Shown here piece by piece: positions 14,396 to 20,582 of a stretch of 20,582 nt of DNA. Every line of letters starts with the position of its first letter. Within the stretch, counting starts at the first letter, position 1. A model generated the notes under the pieces. The model was not told the DNA's origin. It ran no database searches and was given only the letters and a program-made list of their open reading frames with translations. The DNA is from DATDMG01 sp036518955 (GTDB lineage Bacteria; Actinomycetota; Actinomycetes; Actinomycetales; Kineosporiaceae). A program made the translations under genes and the position numbers. The DNA lies in contig DATDMG010000194.1 in NCBI GenBank assembly GCA_036518955.1, forward strand, positions 1 through 20,582. Reading direction: 5' to 3'.

Positions 14396-15475
14396 GTGAG
14401 CGGTCAGGCGACCACGACAGCCCTGTCCAGCACCGTCTTCGGCGAGCTGGCCGACGGCACGCCGGTGGAACGCTGGGTGCTGGACGACGGCACGGTGCGG
14501 GTCGCCGTCCTGAGCTACGGTGGCGCCCTGCACGAGATCACCACTCCGGACCGGAACGACCGCCGCACGGACGTCAGCCTCGGGTTCGACACCCTGACCG
14601 GATACCTGCGACCGCAGCCCTACCTGGGCGCGCTGATCGGCCGGTACGCCAACCGGATCGCCGCCGGACGCTTCGCGCTCAACGGCCGGACCTACCGGCT
14701 CGAGGCCAACGACGGCCGGAACCACCTGCACGGCGGCAGCGGGGGGTTCGACAAGCGGGTGTGGAGTGCCGAACCGATCACGGACGGTGTGCGGCTCGCG
14801 CTGACGAGTCCGGACGGCGACCAGGGCTACCCGGCGCGGCTCGACGTCACCGTCGAGTACACGCTCGGGGCGGGCAACCTGCGGATCGCCTACGCCGCCA
14901 CCAACGCCGAACGCGAGGGCGGTCCCGACACGATCGTGAACCTCACCAACCACTGCTACTTCAACCTCGCCGGGCACGGGGCGGGCCCGATCGGCGATCA
15001 TGTGATCGAGGTCCCGGCGGACCGGTACGCACCCAGCGATGCCGAGCTCATCCCGACCGGTGCGCTGGCCGACGTCACCGGAACCCCGCTCGACCTGCGC
15101 GTCCCGCGCGCCTTCTCCGACGGGTGGGACGCGGCCTTCGAGCAGATCGCCAACGCCAGCGGTTACGACCACAGCTGGCTGCTGGACGGCGTCGAGCCGG
15201 GCCGGCCGGTGCTGGCGGCGCGGGTCATCCACCCGGACAGCGGCCGGGTGCTGGAGGTGATGACCGACCAGCCGGCGATTCACGTGTACTCGGGCAACAG
15301 GATGGAGCACCTCCCCGGGGCGAAGGGCGGGCAGGCCTACGAGCGCCGTGGCGGCTTCTGCCTGGAGACGCACCACCTGCCCGACAGCCCGAACCACCCG
15401 GACTTCCCGTCGACGGTGCTGGCGCCGCGGCAAACGTTCCGCAGCACGACGACGTACCGGTTCGGCACGACCTGA
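14396..15475 (+). CDS. galM: Aldose 1-epimerase (mutarotase)
   Basis: GalM interconverts alpha and beta anomers of aldoses such as galactose and glucose. The 359-residue protein has the expected length and no signal peptide, so it is cytoplasmic. Key residues are His112 in the NHLHGG motif, the catalytic acid His186 in NLTNHCYFNLAG and the catalytic base Glu325 in GFCLETHHLPDSPNHPDF; GRYANRIAAGRF and GGFDKRVW are further family marks. The GTG start is supported by an AGAGGTG ribosome site about 5 bases upstream. It stands alone on the plus strand, divergent from the FAH-family gene and convergent with cimA. No other galactose genes are in view, so its pathway partners are elsewhere. Confidence 0.95.
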   Translation: MSGQATTTALSSTVFGELADGTPVERWVLDDGTVRVAVLSYGGALHEITTPDRNDRRTDVSLGFDTLTGYLRPQPYLGALIGRYANRIAAGRFALNGRTYRLEANDGRNHLHGGSGGFDKRVWSAEPITDGVRLALTSPDGDQGYPARLDVTVEYTLGAGNLRIAYAATNAEREGGPDTIVNLTNHCYFNLAGHGAGPIGDHVIEVPADRYAPSDAELIPTGALADVTGTPLDLRVPRAFSDGWDAAFEQIANASGYDHSWLLDGVEPGRPVLAARVIHPDSGRVLEVMTDQPAIHVYSGNRMEHLPGAKGGQAYERRGGFCLETHHLPDSPNHPDFPSTVLAPRQTFRSTTTYRFGTT

Positions 15476-15514
15476 GGGACGCCTCCCGAACGTCACCCGG
15501 CGGGCTGCCCGCGG

Positions 15515-15531
15515 CCGCCCCCGGGGGGCGG
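15515..15531. terminator. GC hairpin between convergent galM and cimA
   Basis: CCGCCCC (15515-15521), loop CGG, GGGGCGG (15525-15531). It lies in the 63-base gap between two convergent stops and could serve both genes. It lacks a T-run, so it is at best a weak terminator. Confidence 0.4.
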
Positions 15532-15538
15532 AACCTGA

Positions 15539-17128
15539 TCAGCGCGGCCCGACGCCGTGTCGCAGCAGGCCGTAGACGAGCCCGTCGCACAGAGCCAGCC
15601 AGGAGGCCTCCACGATGTTCGGGCCGACCCCGACCGTGGTCCAGGTCGTGCCGGAGTCGGAGGTCTCGATGAGCACCCGGGTGATGGCGTCCGTACCGTG
15701 CGCGGCGTCCAGGATGCGGACCTTGAAGTCCACCAGCTGGAGCTTGTCCAGCTCCGGGTAGACGGACAGCAGCGACTGGCGCAGGGCGTGGTCGAGGGCG
15801 TTCACCGGGCCGTTGCCCTCGCCGATCGCCACCTGCCGCCGTCCCCCGGCGACCAGCTTGACCGTGGCCTCGCTGTTGGCGTCCGCGCCCGGCCGGGACT
15901 CGGTGAGCACGCGCCAGCTCTCCACCGCGAAGTACGCGGGCCGCTCGCCGTCCAGCTCCTCGCGCAGCAGAAGCTCGAACGACGCGTCGGCCGCGTCGAA
16001 GGTGTAGCCCGCCGCCTCCATGACCTTCACCCGATCAGCGACGCGCGCCAGGGTGTCGCGGTCGCCACCGAGGTCGAAGCCGAGTTCTCGGCCCTTCAGT
16101 TCGATGGAGGCGCGCCCGGCCATGTCCGAGACCAGCATCCGCATGTCGTTGCCGACCGTCGTGGGGTCGGTGTGCTGGTACAGGTCCGGGTCGACCTTGA
16201 TCGCACTGGCGTGCAGGCCTGCCTTGTGGGCGAAGGCGCTCGCGCCGACGTACGGCTGCCGGGAGTACGGCGGGACGTTCGTGATCTCGCTGACCGCGTG
16301 GGCGATCCGGGTCGCCTCGGCCAGTCTGCCCTCCGGCAGCACGGGCCGCCCGAGCTTGAGCTCCAGGTTCGCGACGAGCGTGAGCAGGTTCGCGTTGCCC
16401 GTCCGCTCGCCGTAGCCGTTCACGGTGCCCTGCACCTGGACGGCGCCCGCCTCGACGGCGGCCAGGGAGTTCGCCACGGCACAGCCGGTGTCGTCGTGGC
16501 AGTGGATGCCGATCGGGACGCCGGCGGCCCGGCCGACCGCCTGGACGACGTCCGCGATCCGGGCCGGGAGCATGCCGCCGTTGGTGTCGCACAGCGCGAC
16601 CACCTCCGCACCCGCCTCCGCGGCGGCGCACAGCACCTCGACGGCGTAGCGGGGGTCGTGCAGGAACCCGTCGAAGAAGTGCTCCGCGTCCAGGAAGACC
16701 CGGCGGCCCTCACCATGCAGGAAGCCCACGGTGTCCCGGATCATCGCCAGATTCTCCGCCGGCGTCGTCCGCAGGGCCTTGATGACGTGCCGCACGTCGC
16801 TCTTGGCGACCAGGGTGATGACCGGCGCCATCGAGTCGAGCAGGGCCCGCACCTGCGGGTCGTCGGCGGCGGCGACGCCGGCCTTGCGGGTGGCGCCGAA
16901 CGCTGCCAGGGTGGCGTGCCGCAGGTCGAGTTCGAGGGCCGCACGCTGGAAGAACTCGGTGTCCTTGGGGATCGCCCCGGGCCAGCCGCCCTCGATGAAC
17001 CCGACCCCCAGCTCGTCGAGGTGGCGGGCGATGACCAGCTTGTCCTGGACCGACAGCGCCAGACCCTCCTGCTGCGCACCGTCGCGCAGGGTCGTGTCGT
17101 ACACGTGGACGCTGGTGGCGTGGTTCAT
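15539..17128 (-). CDS. cimA: Citramalate synthase (CimA)
   Basis: CimA condenses pyruvate with acetyl-CoA to (R)-citramalate, the entry to threonine-independent isoleucine synthesis; LeuCD and LeuB then take citramalate to 2-oxobutyrate. The 529-residue protein has an N-terminal DRE-TIM barrel (about 5-280) with DTTLRDGAQQEG (Arg15, Asp16), the metal ligands His209 and His211 in HCHDDTG, and the cysteine-free loop NGYGERTGNANL. A linker follows, then a LeuA-type allosteric domain (about 395-525) for feedback control. The ATG at 17128 has GGAGA (17136-17140) 7 bases upstream; the longer open frame runs through the attenuator and is rejected. CimA is distinguished from LeuA by overall sequence and by the Ile/Val-rich leader, but 2-isopropylmalate synthase-like activity cannot be fully excluded. 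Confidence 0.92.
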   Translation of the reverse strand: MNHATSVHVYDTTLRDGAQQEGLALSVQDKLVIARHLDELGVGFIEGGWPGAIPKDTEFFQRAALELDLRHATLAAFGATRKAGVAAADDPQVRALLDSMAPVITLVAKSDVRHVIKALRTTPAENLAMIRDTVGFLHGEGRRVFLDAEHFFDGFLHDPRYAVEVLCAAAEAGAEVVALCDTNGGMLPARIADVVQAVGRAAGVPIGIHCHDDTGCAVANSLAAVEAGAVQVQGTVNGYGERTGNANLLTLVANLELKLGRPVLPEGRLAEATRIAHAVSEITNVPPYSRQPYVGASAFAHKAGLHASAIKVDPDLYQHTDPTTVGNDMRMLVSDMAGRASIELKGRELGFDLGGDRDTLARVADRVKVMEAAGYTFDAADASFELLLREELDGERPAYFAVESWRVLTESRPGADANSEATVKLVAGGRRQVAIGEGNGPVNALDHALRQSLLSVYPELDKLQLVDFKVRILDAAHGTDAITRVLIETSDSGTTWTTVGVGPNIVEASWLALCDGLVYGLLRHGVGPR

Positions 17129-17169
17129 GGTGGCGTCTCCGGGGGTCGAGGTCCGGCGGCCGTGACACG

Positions 17170-17199
17170 AAAAAGACCCCCCGCGGGTGCGAAGGGTCT
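17170..17199 (-). terminator. Attenuator terminator in the cimA leader
   Basis: On the minus strand AGACCCTTCGC (17199-17189) pairs fully with GCGGGGGGTCT (17184-17174), an 11-bp stem with two G-U pairs and loop ACCC, followed by a run of T (17174-17170). It lies after the leader peptide stop and 42 bases before the cimA ATG, where only a regulated terminator makes sense. Confidence 0.85.
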
Positions 17200-17212
17200 G
17201 CGCGGCGACAGT

Positions 17213-17230
17213 GCCTGACAAGGTTCAGGC
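17213..17230 (-). promoter_or_regulatory. Upstream leader hairpin overlapping the leader stop codon
   Basis: GCCTGA (17230-17225) pairs perfectly with TCAGGC (17218-17213) around a 6-base loop. The 5' arm contains the leader peptide TGA, so a ribosome finishing the leader would melt it. This matches the position of a pause or 1:2 hairpin in classical attenuators. I could not identify a convincing antiterminator. Confidence 0.55.
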
Positions 17231-17269
17231 GATGCCGACGCGCCGTCCGATAATGATCACAGTCGTCAT
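17225..17269 (-). CDS. Leader peptide of the cimA attenuator (MTTVIIIGRRVGIA)
   Basis: A 14-residue peptide with four branched-chain residues in a row (Val-Ile-Ile-Ile, codons 4-7) and six of 14 in all, but no Leu. It is followed within 30 bases by the terminator hairpin and then cimA. In transcription attenuation, a ribosome stalling on these codons when Ile- or Val-tRNA is scarce prevents terminator formation. The Ile/Val content fits CimA, which feeds isoleucine synthesis. A -10-like CAGACT lies 9 bases before the ATG, implying a very short untranslated leader. Confidence 0.8.
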   Translation of the reverse strand: MTTVIIIGRRVGIA

Positions 17270-17278
17270 GGTGGCCCC

Positions 17279-17284
17279 AGTCTG
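17279..17284 (-). promoter_or_regulatory. Candidate -10 element of the cimA leader transcript (CAGACT)
   Basis: CAGACT-GGGGCC-ACC-ATG on the minus strand, the same spacing and discriminator as at gltX. It differs from TANNNT in the first base. No clear -35 is seen. Confidence 0.35.
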
Positions 17285-17375
17285 CCACATCGGCGCGCGA
17301 TCGCCGACCCACCGCCCGGGCGGCACCGGGCCGCGGCCAGGGCGGTCGCGGCCCGGGTGGTCGCGGCCCGGGTGG

Positions 17376-17805
17376 TCACAGCGAGCGCCAGGGATCGATC
17401 TCGACGTCGTCGATCTGCCAGGCGACGCGCGCACCGACCTGGGCGAACGAGATCGTCACCGTCTGCTGCCCGGACGCGTCCCGGATGTCGGGGAGCATGA
17501 TGCGGTCGGAGAGCTTCCACCCTCCTGGGTCACCGGCGATCTCGTAGGTGCTGTCGACGGCGGCGACGCCGCTGGTCACCCGGACTGTGATCTTCACGTG
17601 GGAGGACGGGACGCCGGGTGCCCGGTAGAACAGCCGCAGCGCGTCCTCGGCGGTGGCGACGCACAGGGACGGCGATCGCGAGCGTGCCGACCCGCCGCAC
17701 CCTTCGGCGACCGGTGGGCGGGCGCGGCAGCTCGCGCCGGGACGCACCGGGAGCCGATCCCCCGAGTGAGCGGAGTCCCCCCACGCGTCGAGGTTGATAG
17801 CTCAC
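17376..17805 (-). pseudogene. Unknown gene, apparently frameshifted (C-terminal beta-rich domain)
   Basis: The best-supported part is about 95 codons ending at 17376: LCVATAEDALRLFYRAPG onward through TVRVTSGVAAVDSTYEIAG, SDRIMLPDIRDASGQQTV and WQIDDVEIDPW. It looks like an alternating-strand beta domain; I do not recognise a named family. In this frame there is no good N-terminus upstream. The neighbouring frame starts with GTG at 17805, has TAGGGT eight bases before it, and reads into RRRVRRVGTLAIAVP with G/C-rich third positions, like a positively charged segment and a short hydrophobic stretch. A single-base indel near 17675-17685 would join the two into one protein of about 140 residues. 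So this is a frameshifted gene, a sequencing error, or a shorter gene with GTG at 17747 (123 residues). Confidence 0.45.
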
Positions 17806-17813
17806 GATGAGTT

Positions 17814-17819
17814 ACCCTA
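17814..17819 (-). promoter_or_regulatory. Candidate -10 element for the 17376-17805 gene (TAGGGT)
   Basis: TAGGGT, 6 bases, TC, then GTG at 17805 on the minus strand. This near-leaderless layout supports 17805 as the original start of the broken gene. No good -35 is seen. Confidence 0.35.
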
Positions 17820-17953
17820 GCGGGGCGACCCACCACCGTGGACTTTTCTTCAACTACGCTAAGCATCCCCGACGGATCCCCCCGGCCTGCTCCTCACTCA
17901 CCGTCAGCTGTTCGCGCCGCCGCGCCGATCAGCGGACGAACTCGGCGACCGCC

Positions 17954-17967
17954 CGACCACGTGGTCG
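17954..17967. repeat. 14-bp perfect palindrome after ilvE
   Basis: CGACCACGTGGTCG is fully self-complementary. It lies 27 bases past the ilvE stop and well upstream of the next minus-strand gene. It could be a protein-binding site or a short hairpin; no T-run follows. Confidence 0.6.
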
Positions 17968-17993
17968 ACCGCGCAGCGGAGATCCTCAGCCGG

Positions 17994-19088
17994 TCAGGCG
18001 AGGCGGCGCAGCCAGCCGTGGGTGTCGACGGCCCGGCCGTACTGGAGGTCGACGAGCGCCCGCCGCAACCTCCCGGTCACCTCACCGGTGGCGGACCCGG
18101 TCGCGGACTCGACCGCGCCACCCTCCCAGACCAGCCGACCGACCGGCGTGATCACGGCGGCCGTCCCGCAGGCGAACACCTCAGTGATCTCCCCGGAGGC
18201 GACCCCGGAACGCCACTCCTGGATGTCGACGCGGCGCTCCTCGACGTCCAGGCCCTGCTCCTTGGCGATCGTCAGGATCGACGAGCGGGTCACGCCCTCC
18301 AGGATCGTCCCGGTGAGCTCGGGGGTGACCAGGCGGCCGTCGGCGTGCACGAAGTACAGGTTCATCCCGCCGAGCTCCTCGACCCAGGTGCGATCCACCG
18401 CGTCCAGGAAGCAGACCTGGTCGCAGCCGTGAGCCGCCGCCTCGAGGTGGGCCGCCAGCGACGCCGCGTAGTTGCCGCCGCACTTGGCCGCCCCGGTGCC
18501 GCCGAGCGCGGCACGGGTGTACGCGGTGGACAGCCAGATCGAGACCGGCTTGATCCCGCCGCCGCTGAAGTACGACCCGACCGGGCAGGCGATCAGCGCG
18601 AACACCACCTCGTTGGCGGGCCGGACACCGAGGAACGCCTCCTTGGCGAACATGAACGGCCGCAGGTACAGGCTCTGCTCCTCGCCGGACGGCACCCAGG
18701 CGATGTCCCGCCGCACGAGCAGGGTGATCGCCGCGAGGAAGTCCTCCACCGGCAGCTCGGGCAGCGCCAGCCGGCGCGCGGAGCGGGCCAATCGCTCGCC
18801 GTTGGCCTCCGGCCGGAACGCCCACACGGTGCCGTCCGGGTGCCGGTAGGCCTTCAGGCCCTCGAAGATCTCCTGCCCGTAGTGCAGGACGGCGGCCGCC
18901 GGATCGAGCTGGAACGGCCCGTAGGGCAGCAGTCCGGCGTCGTGCCAGCCGCCGTCCGGCGTCCAGGTCGCGGTCACCATGTGGTCCGTGAAGTGTTTGC
19001 CGAACCCGGGGGCGGCGAGGATCTGCTCGCGCCGCTCGGCCGAGGTCGGAGCCGGGTTGAGCTGCTCGGTGAACGTCAGGGCACTCAT
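17994..19088 (-). CDS. ilvE: Branched-chain amino acid aminotransferase (IlvE)
   Basis: IlvE is the pyridoxal-phosphate enzyme that makes the final, reversible transamination to Leu, Ile and Val with glutamate. The 364-residue length fits the longer actinobacterial/eukaryotic-type fold-class IV enzymes. The PLP lysine is Lys202 in GGTGAAKCGGNYAASL. Other marks are HYGQEIFEGLKAYR (about 69-82), SLYLRPFMFAKEAFLGV, CFLDAVDRTWVEELGGMNLYF and EVFACGTAAVITPVG. The ATG start is preceded by AGGGAG about 10 bases upstream. It lies 140 bases downstream of leuB on the same strand, so cotranscription is possible. It completes the branched-chain steps started by CimA, LeuCD and LeuB in the same window. 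Confidence 0.96.
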   Translation of the reverse strand: MSALTFTEQLNPAPTSAERREQILAAPGFGKHFTDHMVTATWTPDGGWHDAGLLPYGPFQLDPAAAVLHYGQEIFEGLKAYRHPDGTVWAFRPEANGERLARSARRLALPELPVEDFLAAITLLVRRDIAWVPSGEEQSLYLRPFMFAKEAFLGVRPANEVVFALIACPVGSYFSGGGIKPVSIWLSTAYTRAALGGTGAAKCGGNYAASLAAHLEAAAHGCDQVCFLDAVDRTWVEELGGMNLYFVHADGRLVTPELTGTILEGVTRSSILTIAKEQGLDVEERRVDIQEWRSGVASGEITEVFACGTAAVITPVGRLVWEGGAVESATGSATGEVTGRLRRALVDLQYGRAVDTHGWLRRLA

Positions 19089-19228
19089 CGCACTACTCGC
19101 TCCCTACCTGGCGGAAAGTATCCAGGACGGTACCAGCAGCAGCAGCCCGCCCCCGTGACCGGTCAGCCACCCGTCAGCCACCGGTCAGGGCGAACCCGCA
19201 CGGCAGTGCCGTGCCGCGCGGTGAGGCC

Positions 19229-20269
19229 TCAGCCGGCCACCCGGGCGGCGATGGCGTCGCCGATCGCGGACGTCGACCGAGCGCCGGGACCACGGCTCGC
19301 GAGGTCGGCCGCGACCGCCTGTTCGACCCGCCTGGCCGGCTTGTCGCGCCCCAGGTGCGCCAACAGCATCGCCACGGACAACACGGCCGCGGTCGGATCC
19401 GCCGAACCCGTCCCGGCGATGTCCGGTGCGGAGCCGTGCACCGGCTCGAACATGCTCGGCGTCGTCCGGTCCGGGTTGATGTTGCCGGACGCCGCCAGCC
19501 CGATCCCTCCGGTGATCGCGGCGGCGAGGTCGGTGACGATGTCGCCGAAGAGGTTGTCCGTGACGATGACGTCGAACCGGGCCGGGTCGGTCGCCATGAA
19601 GATGGTGGCGGCGTCGACGTGCAGGTAGTTGACCCTCACGTCGGGGAACTCCGTGCCGACGCGCTCGACCGTCCGTCGCCACAGGTGCCCGGCGTGCACC
19701 AGCACGTTGTGCTTGTGCACGAGCGTGAGCAGGCGCCGAGGCCGGTCAGCGGCGCGGCGGAAGGCGTCCCGCACCACCCGCTCGACCCCGAACGCGGTGT
19801 TGACGCTCACCTCGGTCGCGATCTCGTGCGGCGTGCCGACGCGCATCGCACCACCGTTGCCGACGTAGGGCCCCTCGGTCCCTTCCCGGACGACGACGAA
19901 GTCGACGTCGCCGGGGGCGGCGAGCGGCGAGGCGACGCCCGGATGGAGCCGGGCCGGCCGCAGGTTCACGTAGTGGTCCAGCTCGAACCGGAGCCGCAGG
20001 AGCAGGCCGCGCTCGAGCACCCCACTGGGTACGCCGGGATCCCCGATGGCACCGAGCAGAATGGCGTCGTGGCGACGCATCTCCGCGAGCACCGAGTCCG
20101 GCAGCGTCTCCCCGGTGGCGTGCCAACGGCGCGCCCCGAGGTCGTAGTCGGTGGTCTCGACCGCGACCTCGCCGTCGACCGCGGCGCGAAGGACCTTCAG
20201 GCCCTCGGCGACCACCTCGGGACCGATGCCGTCACCGGCGACGACGGCGAGACGAATGGACTCGGGCAT
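19229..20269 (-). CDS. leuB: 3-isopropylmalate dehydrogenase (LeuB)
   Basis: LeuB oxidatively decarboxylates 3-isopropylmalate with NAD+ in leucine synthesis and can do the matching step on beta-methylmalate from citramalate to give 2-oxobutyrate. The 346-residue protein is of the shorter actinobacterial type. Visible family features are GDGIGPEVV (about 13-21), the substrate-phosphate region VREGTEGPYVGNGG, LVHKHNVL with the catalytic-type lysine, and the metal and cofactor stretch VTDNLFGDIVTDLAA followed by GSAPDIAGTGSADPTA. No ribosome site precedes the ATG, but TAGCAT lies exactly 6 bases upstream, so a leaderless mRNA is likely. It diverges from the partial gene at the right edge. Confidence 0.96.
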   Translation of the reverse strand: MPESIRLAVVAGDGIGPEVVAEGLKVLRAAVDGEVAVETTDYDLGARRWHATGETLPDSVLAEMRRHDAILLGAIGDPGVPSGVLERGLLLRLRFELDHYVNLRPARLHPGVASPLAAPGDVDFVVVREGTEGPYVGNGGAMRVGTPHEIATEVSVNTAFGVERVVRDAFRRAADRPRRLLTLVHKHNVLVHAGHLWRRTVERVGTEFPDVRVNYLHVDAATIFMATDPARFDVIVTDNLFGDIVTDLAAAITGGIGLAASGNINPDRTTPSMFEPVHGSAPDIAGTGSADPTAAVLSVAMLLAHLGRDKPARRVEQAVAADLASRGPGARSTSAIGDAIAARVAG

Positions 20270-20275
20270 GCCGCG

Positions 20276-20281
20276 ATGCTA
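20276..20281 (-). promoter_or_regulatory. Candidate -10 element of leuB (TAGCAT), leaderless layout
   Basis: TAGCAT fits TANNNT and is followed by 6 bases and the leuB ATG, so the predicted start is the A of ATG. The -35 zone has only weak similarity. Confidence 0.45.
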
Positions 20282-20436
20282 GTACGGGGCCGAGCGGACG
20301 TCGTCCAGATCACGGGCAGGCCGTCTCACCGCCTGGATGACCCGGCCACCCAGGCCGGTGGCCGGGCACTCCGGGCCGGGTACCGCTCGTTGCGCACAGG
20401 GCGCGCCCATCCTGATCCCATCGACGGAGGGACTTC

Positions 20437-20582
20437 GTGACCGATCCCGACGATCCCCGCGGGCCGGAGACTCTCGAGAGCCCGGTAGGTGCCCCGCCAC
20501 CGCTGGCGACCTCGGCGCAGCGACTCACCGGCCCCGACGATGCCGGCGGGCCCGACGATGCCGGCAGGCCCGACGAGCGGGC
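20437..20582 (+). CDS. N-terminus of an unidentified protein, cut by the window edge
   Basis: A GTG start is preceded by a strong GGAGGGA ribosome site (20426-20432) four bases upstream, and the frame stays open to the end of the window (48 codons). The visible residues are Pro/Asp/Gly-rich and acidic, beginning TDPDDPRGPETLESP, then a hexapeptide repeat PDDAGG/PDDAGR/PDER. There is no signal peptide or membrane segment in this part; such disordered starts are common before membrane or regulatory domains in Actinobacteria. Function cannot be assigned. Confidence 0.7.
   Translation, partial: MTDPDDPRGPETLESPVGAPPPLATSAQRLTGPDDAGGPDDAGRPDER
20533..20582 (+). repeat. 18-bp tandem repeat inside the partial gene
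   Basis: CCCGACGATGCCGGCGGG (20533-20550) is repeated with one change at 20551-20568 and begins a third time at 20569. It encodes PDDAGG-type hexapeptides and keeps the frame. The array may continue past the window. Confidence 0.8.

Noticed and set aside
17129..17221. 31-codon N-terminal extension of cimA
   Set aside because: It is translated from the attenuator hairpin itself; the internal ATG has a ribosome site and matches the family N-terminus.
15557..19628. Long plus-strand frames opposite cimA and ilvE
   Set aside because: Both are antisense shadows; the minus-strand proteins carry full catalytic motifs.

Overview
The window is very GC-rich, with GTG starts, 4-base stop/start overlaps and GC-rich codons, and reads as chromosome of a member of the Actinomycetota. 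The gene order supports this. leuD-leuC diverging from an NdgR/LtbR-type IclR regulator, then tRNA-Gln, tRNA-Glu, gltX, a fumarylacetoacetate-hydrolase-family gene and leuB nearby, matches from memory the block around leuCD/gltX in Mycobacterium and Streptomyces. I cannot assign a genus. Almost every protein gene is on the minus strand; ndgR, the two tRNAs, galM and a partial gene at the right edge are on the plus strand.

Layout, left to right. 23-1657 is a secreted tripeptidyl-aminopeptidase-like serine hydrolase. 1867-3192 is murA (peptidoglycan precursor). 3464-5521 is leuD and leuC, divergent from ndgR (5653-6369) across a 25-bp near-perfect palindrome that is the likely regulator operator. 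6416-6703 is an aldo/keto reductase that kept its two ends and lost its middle. 6858-7080 holds tRNA-Gln(CTG) and tRNA-Glu(CTC), closed by a clear terminator. 7149-10443 is a tightly overlapping gltX - CPBP membrane protease - HAD hydrolase series. 10534-12980 is cstA plus a YbdD/YjiX small protein (pyruvate/peptide uptake). 12981-13445 is a gap with tandem repeats and a possible gene relic. 13446-14228 is a fumarylacetoacetate-hydrolase-family enzyme. 14396-15475 is galM. 15539-17128 is cimA with an upstream Ile/Val leader peptide and attenuator. 17376-17805 is an apparently frameshifted gene of unknown function. 17994-19088 is ilvE, 19229-20269 is leuB, and 20437 to the end is the start of an unidentified gene.

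The theme is branched-chain amino acid synthesis. CimA makes citramalate from pyruvate and acetyl-CoA; LeuCD and LeuB can carry citramalate to 2-oxobutyrate, the isoleucine precursor, while also serving the leucine pathway; IlvE does the final transamination. Two control layers are visible: the NdgR-type operator at leuC/ndgR, and a 14-codon leader rich in Ile and Val, without Leu, before a strong intrinsic terminator upstream of cimA. CstA/YbdD is a likely pyruvate importer, but a link to pyruvate-consuming CimA is only inference. GltX sits beside the two tRNAs it would charge if, as usual in Actinobacteria, Gln-tRNA is made by the indirect GatCAB route.

Several genes (murA, ndgR, fumarylacetoacetate-hydrolase family, leuB, and nearly gltX, the cimA leader and the 17805 gene) have a -10-like hexamer exactly 6 bases before a start codon or 8-9 bases before it, which suggests leaderless or near-leaderless mRNAs. 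I found no CRISPR array, insertion sequence, prophage or obvious defence system. The most novel-looking elements are the cimA attenuator, the two decayed genes and the repeat-bearing gap upstream of cstA.
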